A DNA stretch of 64,000 nt. It comes from Verrucomicrobiia bacterium (GTDB taxonomy: Bacteria > Verrucomicrobiota > Verrucomicrobiia > Palsa-1439). The DNA lies in assembly GCA_022072455.1 (NCBI GenBank), contig JAJVHY010000003.1:62001-126000 (forward strand), read 5' to 3'. Below, in pieces: positions 42,136-49,525 of this stretch (the stretch's first letter is position 1; every line of letters begins with the position of its first letter). The translations under genes were made by a program, and so were the position numbers. A model generated the notes under the pieces. It did no database searches, was not told the origin of the DNA, and saw nothing but the letters and a program-made list of their open reading frames with translations.

Positions 42136-43172
42136 AAAAACTTTTTTCCATTCTGACCGGCTGGTTTCTGTTCGGGGCGGCGGCCTTTGCGCAATGCGCG
42201 ATGTGCAAGGAAGCCCTTGTCCGCTCCGAGGAAGGCCGCCGGCTCGTGGCCGGCTTGAACAACGGCATCCTCTTTTTGCTCGCCGTCCCGTTTGTCATTG
42301 TCGGCTTGGTGGGGCTGAAGTTCTTCCGCGCTTACCGCCCGGGGATTCTGGAAGCGTATCTCGAAATGACCAAGCCGCGGATTGTGGTGTTCGAACTGAT
42401 CACGACCGCGATTGGTTGTTACCTGGCCGGCGGCTTCGTGTCTGTGCCGGCTTTGGTCGGAGTCGCCCTCGCCGCCGGTGGCGCGGCCGTATTGAACAAT
42501 TACCTCGAACGCGAAGAAGACGCGAAGATGGAACGCACCCGGCAGCGCGCTTTGCCGGCGGGGAAGATTCTACCGAGTCGGGCCTTGGCGTTCGGCGTCG
42601 GATTGATTCTGGCCGGGGTGGTGGTGTTGAGCAGTGTGAACTTGCTGACCAGCTTCTTGGGATTGCTCGCGGCTTTTCTCTACGTGCTGGTGTACACGCC
42701 GTTGAAACGCGTGACGTGGTGGAATACGACCATCGGGGCGATCCCGGGCGCATTGCCGCCGTTGTGTGGCTGGGCGGCGGCGACCGGCAGTCTGGCGCCC
42801 GGGGCGTGGGCGTTATTCGCGATCATGGTCGCGTGGCAGCATCCGCATTTTTATGCGTTGGCTTGGTTGTACCGGGAGGATTACCGGCGGGCGGGGTTTC
42901 GGATGTTGTCGGTGATTGACGAGACCGGTCAGCGAACGTTCCGGCAGATTGTGATATTCAGTGTGGTCTTAATCGGCGTGTCATTGTGGCCGGTCATGTT
43001 GGGGATGACGGGTTGGGTTTACTTCATCGGCGCGCTGCTGATGGGGGTCGTGATGTTGGTGAGTGCGGTGCGGTTGTGGCTCAATCCATCGCGGGTCAGT
43101 GCCCGGCAAGTCTTCTTCGAGTCGTTGATTTATTTGCCGCTTCTTTGCGGACTGCTGGTCTTTCGCCGGTAG
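42132..43172 (+). CDS. ctaB: Haem o synthase (CtaB) with fused N-terminal CXXC membrane domain
   Basis: A 346-residue protein. Residues 1-70 form a separate module: signal-like helix MKKLFSILTGWFLFGAAAFA, CAMC, then NNGILFLLAVPFVIVGLVGL, a second helix. From about residue 76 (EMTKPRIVVFELITTAIG) it is a UbiA-type prenyltransferase: NNYLEREEDAKMERTRQRALPAG is the first Asp-rich region (with Glu substitutions) and YREDYRRAGFRML the second. It transfers farnesyl to haem b to make haem o for the oxidase. The GTG at 42132 overlaps the subunit IV stop. The N-terminal CXXC module may be a copper or thiol-redox assembly helper; that is inference. Confidence 0.88.
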   Translation: MKKLFSILTGWFLFGAAAFAQCAMCKEALVRSEEGRRLVAGLNNGILFLLAVPFVIVGLVGLKFFRAYRPGILEAYLEMTKPRIVVFELITTAIGCYLAGGFVSVPALVGVALAAGGAAVLNNYLEREEDAKMERTRQRALPAGKILPSRALAFGVGLILAGVVVLSSVNLLTSFLGLLAAFLYVLVYTPLKRVTWWNTTIGAIPGALPPLCGWAAATGSLAPGAWALFAIMVAWQHPHFYALAWLYREDYRRAGFRMLSVIDETGQRTFRQIVIFSVVLIGVSLWPVMLGMTGWVYFIGALLMGVVMLVSAVRLWLNPSRVSARQVFFESLIYLPLLCGLLVFRR

Positions 43173-43216
43173 GGTGCGGTTTCCCCACGGTCGGTGGTGC
43201 GCAATAGCGCACCCTA
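43170..43216. repeat. Compound inverted repeat after ctaB
   Basis: TAGGGTGCG at 43170-43178 (including the ctaB stop) is complementary to CGCACCCTA at 43208-43216, and the latter can alternatively form a tight hairpin GGTGCGC-AATA-GCGCACC. The layout is that of a dispersed REP-like element. It directly abuts the first activator site of the ahbC promoter. Confidence 0.5.
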
Positions 43217-43229
43217 TGACATCTTGTCA
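43217..43229. promoter_or_regulatory. Putative activator site 1 of ahbC promoter
   Basis: TGACATCTTGTCA is a perfect dyad (extended to CTATGACA-TCT-TGTCATAG), centred at 43223, exactly 120 bases before the -12 C of the ahbC promoter, the same distance as at ahbD. Confidence 0.65.
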
Positions 43230-43246
43230 TAGAGGGTGGTCTTCCT

Positions 43247-43259
43247 TGACAGATTGACG
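43247..43259. promoter_or_regulatory. Putative activator site 2 of ahbC promoter
   Basis: TGACA-GAT-TGACG has one perfect half-site and is centred 30 bases downstream of site 1, matching the two-site geometry of the ahbD promoter. Confidence 0.5.
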
Positions 43260-43328
43260 AGTCGGCTTCTTCGCCTGCCTTTCAGCAACTAACTTATTCA
43301 TAGCGACTTACCGTATTTTCATGGGTCG

Positions 43329-43347
43329 GGGCATAGCCGTTGCTAAA
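43329..43347 (+). promoter_or_regulatory. Sigma-54 -24/-12 promoter match, ahbC
   Basis: GGGGCATAGCCGTTGCTAA has GG at 43330-43331 and GC at 43342-43343, 10 bases apart. The predicted start near 43355 gives a leader of about 30 bases containing AAAGGA before ATG 43386. Confidence 0.7.
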
Positions 43348-43385
43348 GCTTTAGGCGTTAGGGTCACAGACTGACGAAAGGATTT

Positions 43386-44582
43386 ATGGTTAACATCACC
43401 AAACTCTACTGCGGCGAAGATCAACCAGCCGACGCGCTCCGCTATGGCCACGGCCATGGAGCGACGAAGACGGCCGCCGAACGCAAACCCATAGTCGTTT
43501 GGAATGTCACGCGTACGTGCAATCTGCGCTGTGTCCACTGTTACTCCGACAGCTTCGCGCAGAAGTATCCGGGTGAACTGACGCACGAGCAGGCGCTGGC
43601 GAACATTGATGACATCGCGGCGTTCAAGGCGCCGGCGTTGCTGTTTTCCGGCGGTGAACCGCTGGTGCGACCGGATACGCTCGATTTGATGGAGTATGCG
43701 ACGACGAAGGGGCTGCGTGTCACCCTCTCGACGAATGGAACGTTGATTGACGAAACGGCTGCCGCCCGACTCAAACAGATTGGTACGACCTATGTCGGGA
43801 TTTCGTTGGACGGCATCGGTGAGACGAATGATCTGTTTCGCGGCAAGAAAGGCGCGTTCGACGGGGCGGTGCGCGGGATGCGGAATTGCCGGGCTGTTGG
43901 GCAGAAGGTTGGGTTGCGGTTGACGTTGACCCGGCGCAACTGCATGGACCTGCACGATATCTTTGATTTCATTGAGGCCGAGGGCATTCAGCGGGCCTGC
44001 TTCTATCATCTTGTCTATTCGGGCCGTGGCAATGCGGCGGATGAATTGACGCCAGGCGAAGTGCGGCGCGCGATGGACATCATCCTCGAACGCGTCCGCA
44101 GTTACCACGACCGCGGAGTGGCGAAGGAGATTCTCACCGTCGATCATCACGCGGACAACGCGTATCTGTATCTCAAACTGCGCGAACAGAATCCGGCGCG
44201 CGCAGCGGCAGTTTACGAATTGATGAAATGGAACGGCGGCGGTGCGAACTCCTCCGGCATCGGCATCGCCAACATTGATACGCAAGGCAATGTCCATCCC
44301 GACCAATTCTGGCAGGCCGCCACGCTCGGGAATGTGAAACAACGACCGTTCAGTCAAATCTGGTCGGACAACTCCATTCCGCTCCTCGCGCAATTGCGCA
44401 ACCGGCTGCCCTTGCTCAAGGGCCGCTGTGGCAGTTGCCGGTTCAAAGAGATTTGTGGCGGGAGTTTCCGCGTGCGCGCGTTGCAAGTCCACGGTGATCC
44501 GTGGGCTGAAGACCCGGCCTGTTATCTCTCGGATGATGAGATCGGCTACCGGCAGGCGGAAACCCTGGCGCAGGCAATGTGA
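43386..44582 (+). CDS. ahbC: AhbC-type 12,18-didecarboxysirohaem deacetylase
   Basis: A 398-residue radical SAM/SPASM protein. The N-terminus (ISKLYCG-like ITKLYCGEDQPADALRYG) is characteristic of AhbC. The cluster motif is CNLRCVHC near residues 43-50, then FSGGEPL, SLDG, and a C-terminal SPASM-like region CGSCRFKEICGG ... DPACYL. AhbC removes the two acetate side chains of 12,18-didecarboxysirohaem as methyl groups, giving Fe-coproporphyrin III, the substrate of AhbD (35792-36925). NirJ of haem d1 synthesis is a close relative and the main alternative; the pairing with AhbD favours AhbC. It overlaps the next radical SAM gene by GTGA. Confidence 0.85.
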   Translation: MVNITKLYCGEDQPADALRYGHGHGATKTAAERKPIVVWNVTRTCNLRCVHCYSDSFAQKYPGELTHEQALANIDDIAAFKAPALLFSGGEPLVRPDTLDLMEYATTKGLRVTLSTNGTLIDETAAARLKQIGTTYVGISLDGIGETNDLFRGKKGAFDGAVRGMRNCRAVGQKVGLRLTLTRRNCMDLHDIFDFIEAEGIQRACFYHLVYSGRGNAADELTPGEVRRAMDIILERVRSYHDRGVAKEILTVDHHADNAYLYLKLREQNPARAAAVYELMKWNGGGANSSGIGIANIDTQGNVHPDQFWQAATLGNVKQRPFSQIWSDNSIPLLAQLRNRLPLLKGRCGSCRFKEICGGSFRVRALQVHGDPWAEDPACYLSDDEIGYRQAETLAQAM

Positions 44583-45952
44583 CTGACGAGACTCCATCGG
44601 CTGACGCGCTTCGCTATCAAGACCACCGCGGTCTTGATCAAGTGCCGGCGTATCCGACGGGGTTGCAGTTGCAGATCGGGGCGGATCTTCGGGTCTATGT
44701 CGCGTTATCGGCGACGGAATTGACTCTCTACTTCGAGCCGCAGTTGGCGTTGCACTATGACCTCGAAGGTCGGTTGGTCAAAGTCGCTGAGGCAGCGCAG
44801 TTCTGGCGGCGGAGCCTCTCCGGGCGTTTCCTGCTGACGCGCAAGTTGACGGCCGAAGAAGGCGGCGGGGTTGTCCGCGACCTCGTGCCAGTTCCGACGG
44901 CGCTCGAGATCATCGCGACCGCGCAACGGCGGACCCAGGAGGTTCATGCCGCCTTCAGCGACGGGCGGGCGGTCGCCGAACTCGGCCGGCCTTCGATCCC
45001 TGAGGCGGCACAACGGATTGCGCCCTTGTTGGCGTTGGCGGCCGGTTTTGATGCGTTGGTGTCGGCGCATGAAGCCGAGGAGTTTCAACGCATTTATGGC
45101 CGGGTCGCGGTCTTGCCTCCGGATCAATACAACGCGCTGGTTCTCCAAGTCACCGAAGGCTGCGCCTATGCTGGGTGTACGTTTTGTGATTTGTACAAGG
45201 GCGTTGTTTTTCGGCGCAAATCCTTGGAGGAATTCCGCCAGCATATCCGCGCGGCGGTGCAATTCCACGGCGAATCGCTGCGGGCGCGCCGGTCCATCTT
45301 CCTCGGCGAAGCCAATGCGCTGACGCAGCCGGCCTCGGTGCTCAAAGATTTCTTTCACGTCCTGAACGAGTATTTCGAGTTGCCGGCGCCTGAGACGCCG
45401 ACGGCCGGTGTGAGCGCAAGTTGGTGGTTGGGGAGTCCCCACCGGTTTGATGGCGTCAGTTCGTTCATGGATGCGTTCACCAATCCGAATCGAACCGTCG
45501 GCGAATATTTTGATCTGCGCCGGTTGGGCTTGCGGCGGGTTTACATCGGTCTGGAAAGCGGGGATGCCGGCTTGCTGAAATGGTTGAAGAAGCCGGCCAC
45601 GGTGGACGGCGTGCGCCGGTGCGTGCAAATGTTGAAGGAGTGCGACATCCTCGTCGGCGTGATTGTCTTGCTCGGTGCCGGCGGCAAGGAGTTTGCCGCG
45701 GCCCACGTGCGCGAGACGGCGCGGGTCCTCAACGAATTGCCGTTGGCGCGCAACGATTACATTTTCTTCTCCCCGCTACACGTCTACCCCGGCAGCCAGT
45801 ACAACGTCCAAGCCATGACCGACGCCATCACGCCGCTGACCCGCGACGAGCAATTCCATCAGGAGCAGGAAATCCGACTCGCCTTGCGGTTTGACCCGCG
45901 GCGCGGGAAGCCCTATTTGAGCCAGTACGAACTCGAAACGTTCGTCTACTGA
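44579..45952 (+). CDS. Radical SAM protein with CX4CX2C motif, coupled to ahbC
   Basis: A 457-residue protein starting at GTG 44579, overlapping the ahbC stop by four bases. Residues 1-180 show no domain I recognise. The radical SAM core begins with VTEGCAYAGCTFCDLYKG: three cysteines spaced CX4CX2C rather than CX3CX2C, a spacing used by some COG1032-like proteins that read C..N.CTFC. FLGEANAL and YIGLESGD are the expected SAM and strand motifs. No B12-binding domain is evident. Tight coupling suggests a role in or next to haem synthesis, for example an oxygen-independent step, but the reaction is unknown. Confidence 0.75.
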   Translation: MTDETPSADALRYQDHRGLDQVPAYPTGLQLQIGADLRVYVALSATELTLYFEPQLALHYDLEGRLVKVAEAAQFWRRSLSGRFLLTRKLTAEEGGGVVRDLVPVPTALEIIATAQRRTQEVHAAFSDGRAVAELGRPSIPEAAQRIAPLLALAAGFDALVSAHEAEEFQRIYGRVAVLPPDQYNALVLQVTEGCAYAGCTFCDLYKGVVFRRKSLEEFRQHIRAAVQFHGESLRARRSIFLGEANALTQPASVLKDFFHVLNEYFELPAPETPTAGVSASWWLGSPHRFDGVSSFMDAFTNPNRTVGEYFDLRRLGLRRVYIGLESGDAGLLKWLKKPATVDGVRRCVQMLKECDILVGVIVLLGAGGKEFAAAHVRETARVLNELPLARNDYIFFSPLHVYPGSQYNVQAMTDAITPLTRDEQFHQEQEIRLALRFDPRRGKPYLSQYELETFVY

Positions 45953-45964
45953 CCGGCGACTTTT

Positions 45965-46828
45965 TTACCCCTTCAATCCCGTCGTCGCGATGCCCCGGAT
46001 GAAAGTCTTTTGGGCGAAGAAAAAGAGGATGATGATCGGCAGAATCACCACGGCGCTGGCCGCCATCAACAGATGCCACTGCACCCCGCCAGCCTGACTC
46101 TGAAAATTCTGCAGTGCCACCGCCAGTGTCAAGGTGTTCCGCCGCGTCAGAAACAGCAGCGGCCCCATGAAATCGTTCCATGCCCACAAGAAATGGAACA
46201 ATGCCACCACCGCCAAGACCGGTTTGCTCAACGGCAAAATGATCTGCCAAAAAATTTGCCACTCGCTGCACCCGTCAATGCGTGCGGCTTCCGAAAGCTC
46301 CTCCGGGATCGTGCGGAAAAACTGGCGCATCAAAAACACATTGAATGCACTCGCGAAAAACGCCGGCGCCCACAACGGCGTCAACGTTCCGATCCAACCC
46401 AGTTCCCGGTACACGCCATACAGCGGCACCATCAACACCGGAAACGGCACCATCATCGTCGCCAACGTCACGGCGAACAGCTTGTCGCGTCCCGGCCATT
46501 TCACCTTCGCGAAACTGTACGCGACGAGCGCATTCGACAGTACCGCGCCGATCACGCCGAGCACGCACACCATCAGCGTGTTGCCGAGAAACACCGCGAA
46601 CGGGACGCGCGCCGCGCCCTGGCCACCCATCGAAGTCAGCGCCTCCCGGTAATTCTCCCAGCGCGGTTGAATCGTGCCGTCCGCCGCGCGCGGCAACCAG
46701 GTCGGGGGCAGACTCATCGTCTGCTCGACCGGCTTCAGCGACGTGCTCACCAACCACGCCAGCGGCATCAGAAACACTGCTGACAATCCCACGAGCAACC
46801 CGTAACTGACGAGGCGGTTAACTCGCAT
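45965..46828 (-). CDS. Carbohydrate ABC transporter permease (MalG-like)
   Basis: A 287-residue permease with six membrane helices. EAARIDGCSEWQIFWQIILP near residue 195 is the EAA loop that contacts the ATPase; the N-terminal helix followed by SLKP is typical of MalG/UgpE proteins of the CUT1 family. It is the last gene of a four-gene minus-strand operon and overlaps the other permease gene by 11 bases. No ATPase gene is present, so a shared ATPase such as MsmK is probably encoded elsewhere. Confidence 0.9.
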   Translation of the reverse strand: MRVNRLVSYGLLVGLSAVFLMPLAWLVSTSLKPVEQTMSLPPTWLPRAADGTIQPRWENYREALTSMGGQGAARVPFAVFLGNTLMVCVLGVIGAVLSNALVAYSFAKVKWPGRDKLFAVTLATMMVPFPVLMVPLYGVYRELGWIGTLTPLWAPAFFASAFNVFLMRQFFRTIPEELSEAARIDGCSEWQIFWQIILPLSKPVLAVVALFHFLWAWNDFMGPLLFLTRRNTLTLAVALQNFQSQAGGVQWHLLMAASAVVILPIIILFFFAQKTFIRGIATTGLKG

Positions 46829-47708
46829 AATGCACCCGTTTCTCCATCAACTTCGTGGCCACGACCGTCAGCACCACGATCACCACGAACAACACCCAAG
46901 CCATCGCGCACGCATACCCCATCCGCAGATCGTAAAACGCCGTGCTGAACAGATACAACGCATAGAACAGAGTGGACCGCGCGGGATTTCCATCCGCGCC
47001 GCCGGTCATCGCGAATACCGTCGTGAACACCTGCAACGATCCGATGATGCCCATGATCAAATTGAAATAAATCACCGGCGAAATCAGCGGCAACGTCACG
47101 TGCCAGAATTTCCGCCACACCCCGGCCCCGTCAATCGCCGCCGCTTCGTACAACTCCCCTGGCACGTTCTGCAACCCGGCCAGATAAATCACCATCGAAT
47201 TGCCGACACCCCAGAGACTCATCAACACCAAGGCCGGCTTCGCCCACTGCGGATCCGCCAGCCAAGCCGGCGTCGCGCTGCCCAACACCGGTCGCAAAAA
47301 CGAATTCAGCAACCCGAACTGCCCGTTGAAAATCCACAACCACAACATCGAGCTGGCGACAATCGGCACGATGGACGGCAGATAAAAAATCGTCCGAAAT
47401 ACCGGCAACCCCCGCACGCCGGTATTCAGCAACAGCGCCAACGCCAGCGCCACTGCCATCCCCAGTGGCAACGACAACCCGGCAAAGAACAAGGTATTCT
47501 TGAGCGACAACCAGAACACCTTGTCCCCCCACATCCGCCGGTAATTCTCCGTCCCGCTCCAGACCGGTGCTTGCAGCACCGAGTAGTCGCAAAAACTGTA
47601 GAACAACGACGCGACCACCGGGTACAGCGTAAACACGCTGAGTCCGATCAACCACGGCAGGCAAAACAGCAGCCCATTGCGCAAGTTCGCGCGCTCAAAG
47701 GTCGTCAT
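46818..47708 (-). CDS. Carbohydrate ABC transporter permease (MalF-like)
   Basis: A 296-residue permease with six helices: NGLLFCLPWLIGLSVFTLYP at the N-terminus, and the EAA loop in YEAAAIDGAGVWRKFWHVTLP near residue 185. It pairs with the MalG-like protein in CUT1-type sugar importers. The start at 47708 overlaps the stop of the binding-protein gene by ATGA; a longer upstream frame was rejected for that reason. Confidence 0.9.
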   Translation of the reverse strand: MTTFERANLRNGLLFCLPWLIGLSVFTLYPVVASLFYSFCDYSVLQAPVWSGTENYRRMWGDKVFWLSLKNTLFFAGLSLPLGMAVALALALLLNTGVRGLPVFRTIFYLPSIVPIVASSMLWLWIFNGQFGLLNSFLRPVLGSATPAWLADPQWAKPALVLMSLWGVGNSMVIYLAGLQNVPGELYEAAAIDGAGVWRKFWHVTLPLISPVIYFNLIMGIIGSLQVFTTVFAMTGGADGNPARSTLFYALYLFSTAFYDLRMGYACAMAWVLFVVIVVLTVVATKLMEKRVHYAS

Positions 47709-48994
47709 CGGCGCCGCTCCAGACTGCGGCGATGCAGTTCCCAACTCGCGCGCATGCGTTCATCGGCAAACGCCACCGCCTCCTCCGGCGTCCGCGTCAA
47801 CAACCGCACCGCATCAAACGCCATCAACAACTCCCGCCGGTACTCCTCCCAAATCCCGAGCTTCGGGATGTGGATCGCATTCGGACTCTCGGCCAGTTGC
47901 CGGAAGACGCGGATGTGCGGATGCGGATGTTGCGTGGTGAAAAACGGACTCCAGTCGCGCAACGGCGAGTTTTTCTGCTGGAGAAAACACAGCAATTCGC
48001 CGCCGCGCAATTCGTCCCGGCTTTTCGCGTGCGGATTGTGCGAGGCGACAAACTGGATGAACTCCCAGGCTTCCCGCGGATGTTTCGCGCCGCGCGGAAT
48101 GACGAGCAGATCGGCGTCGGCCATGGCGAACCCCGGTTGCTCTGCTGGCCACGCGGCCACACCGTACTCCAGCCCCGGCGCGAAGCGTTCGATGAAGCTG
48201 TTCATCCACACGCCCTGCACCACCATCGCCACCTTGCCGGCAAGGAATGGGTTTTGCGGCGAGTTGAAATTGCCGAACCCGCTGCTGAATGTCTTGATCT
48301 GTTCCAAGCCATACCGGCGCGAGTAGCTTTCCACCCAACGCAACCACTCCGTCTGCCCGGCCAACGTGATCGCCTGCCCGTCCCAATACCGGCCGCCAAA
48401 CCATTGCGGGTACGCCCAGACAAACCAGTTCGGCTCCTGCGGCAGAAAACCGAGTTGCGTGATTGCGCCGGTCTGCGGGTCGCGTTTCGTCAGCTTCGCG
48501 GCGTACTCGTCGAGTTCCGCCCGCGTGCGCGGGGGCCGGTCAGGATCGAGACCGGCTTCCCGGAACAACCGTTTATTCCAATGCAAGCCGGTCACCGCCG
48601 CCGCGCTCACCACCGCCCACGTCCGGTCGCGATACCGGCACATGTCGGCGTAAACGGGCACGTACCGGGCGAGCCAGTTCGTGTCGGCCATGAACTCGTC
48701 GAGTGGCGTCAACGCGTTCCGGTCGGCAAACGAGTACACATTATTCAACCACAACCCCGCCACGTCCGGCGGATCGCCGCCCGCCGTCGCCACGATGGTC
48801 TTGCGATCCACGTTCGACAGCGAGAGAAATTCGACGACGATCCGGTCTTGCGATTGGTTGAACTGGTCCACCACCGCCTGCATCGCCGCCGCTTCCGTCC
48901 CTGACCATTTCTCCCAGTAGGTGACGCGCACCGGGCTGTCCGCCGGCGGCCGGCAGCCGGCCAGCAGCGTGATGAGCAGGACAAGCGACCTCAT
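47705..48994 (-). CDS. Sugar ABC transporter substrate-binding lipoprotein
   Basis: A 429-residue extracytoplasmic solute-binding protein of the family 1 (MalE/UgpB) type. A lipoprotein signal (LLITLLAGC) gives Cys at about residue 14. ITYWEKW-like VTYWEKWSG, a DVAGLWLNN segment and FLAGKVAMVVQGVW are typical of the fold. The ligand is probably an oligosaccharide or glycerol-phosphate-type compound but cannot be read. It overlaps mobA upstream by ATGA and the MalF-like gene downstream by ATGA. Confidence 0.88.
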   Translation of the reverse strand: MRSLVLLITLLAGCRPPADSPVRVTYWEKWSGTEAAAMQAVVDQFNQSQDRIVVEFLSLSNVDRKTIVATAGGDPPDVAGLWLNNVYSFADRNALTPLDEFMADTNWLARYVPVYADMCRYRDRTWAVVSAAAVTGLHWNKRLFREAGLDPDRPPRTRAELDEYAAKLTKRDPQTGAITQLGFLPQEPNWFVWAYPQWFGGRYWDGQAITLAGQTEWLRWVESYSRRYGLEQIKTFSSGFGNFNSPQNPFLAGKVAMVVQGVWMNSFIERFAPGLEYGVAAWPAEQPGFAMADADLLVIPRGAKHPREAWEFIQFVASHNPHAKSRDELRGGELLCFLQQKNSPLRDWSPFFTTQHPHPHIRVFRQLAESPNAIHIPKLGIWEEYRRELLMAFDAVRLLTRTPEEAVAFADERMRASWELHRRSLERRR

Positions 48995-49473
48995 ACCTTG
49001 GCGAGATCGTCCGGTGTGTTCACGTTAAAGAAGACGCGCTCGGGAAACTCGGTGACATAGTGCGTCCGCAATTTTTCCAACCACCGGCGCGCCGAACAGT
49101 CGCCGGTGGCAAGCTGACACTCCGCTGCCGGTAACGCGCTCTGTGCATACGCCGCATGCAACGGCTCACCGGCCACCGCCACCGCATCGTAGCCCGGCAA
49201 TTTCGCCGCCATCTCGCGAATGAATCCCGCATCCAAAAACGGCATGTCGCACGCCACGACGAAGATGGCCGGCCAACGGCGCAAGGCCGTCACGATCCCG
49301 CCCAACGGTCCCAGTCCCGGCAAGTCGTCCGGCAAATCGCGGCCCACAACGACAGTTGTGGGGAAGCACTGCCGGAGGACCGCGAGGGTGTGATCGCGAA
49401 ACAAGGGAAATTTGTCAGCGCCCATGCGCGAGCTGCGTCCACCCGCCAGGACCACACCGGTTACTGATTTCAT
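48991..49473 (-). CDS. mobA: MobA-like molybdenum cofactor guanylyltransferase
   Basis: A 160-residue nucleotidyltransferase. [16 protein letters not shown] at the N-terminus is the GTP-binding signature, GPLGGI and [10 protein letters not shown] are the metal- and MPT-binding motifs. MobA attaches GMP to molybdopterin. Family length is about 190-200 residues, so this is a compact member. ATG 49473 was chosen over an upstream extension that overlaps the divergent mutase gene. It is translationally linked to the sugar-importer genes, an unexpected partnership. No molybdoenzyme is encoded in the window. Confidence 0.85.
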   Translation of the reverse strand: MKSVTGVVLAGGRSSRMGADKFPLFRDHTLAVLRQCFPTTVVVGRDLPDDLPGLGPLGGIVTALRRWPAIFVVACDMPFLDAGFIREMAAKLPGYDAVAVAGEPLHAAYAQSALPAAECQLATGDCSARRWLEKLRTHYVTEFPERVFFNVNTPDDLAKV

Positions 49474-49525
49474 TGGGCGCACTCTAGGCTTGGCAGTTTC
49501 AACAGGCAATGCCAGACTGCCGGGC

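Noticed and set aside
49412-49525. N-terminal extension of the methylmalonyl-CoA mutase gene
   Set aside because: It overlaps the divergent mobA gene and adds residues unlike the family; the conserved sequence starts at ATG 49526.
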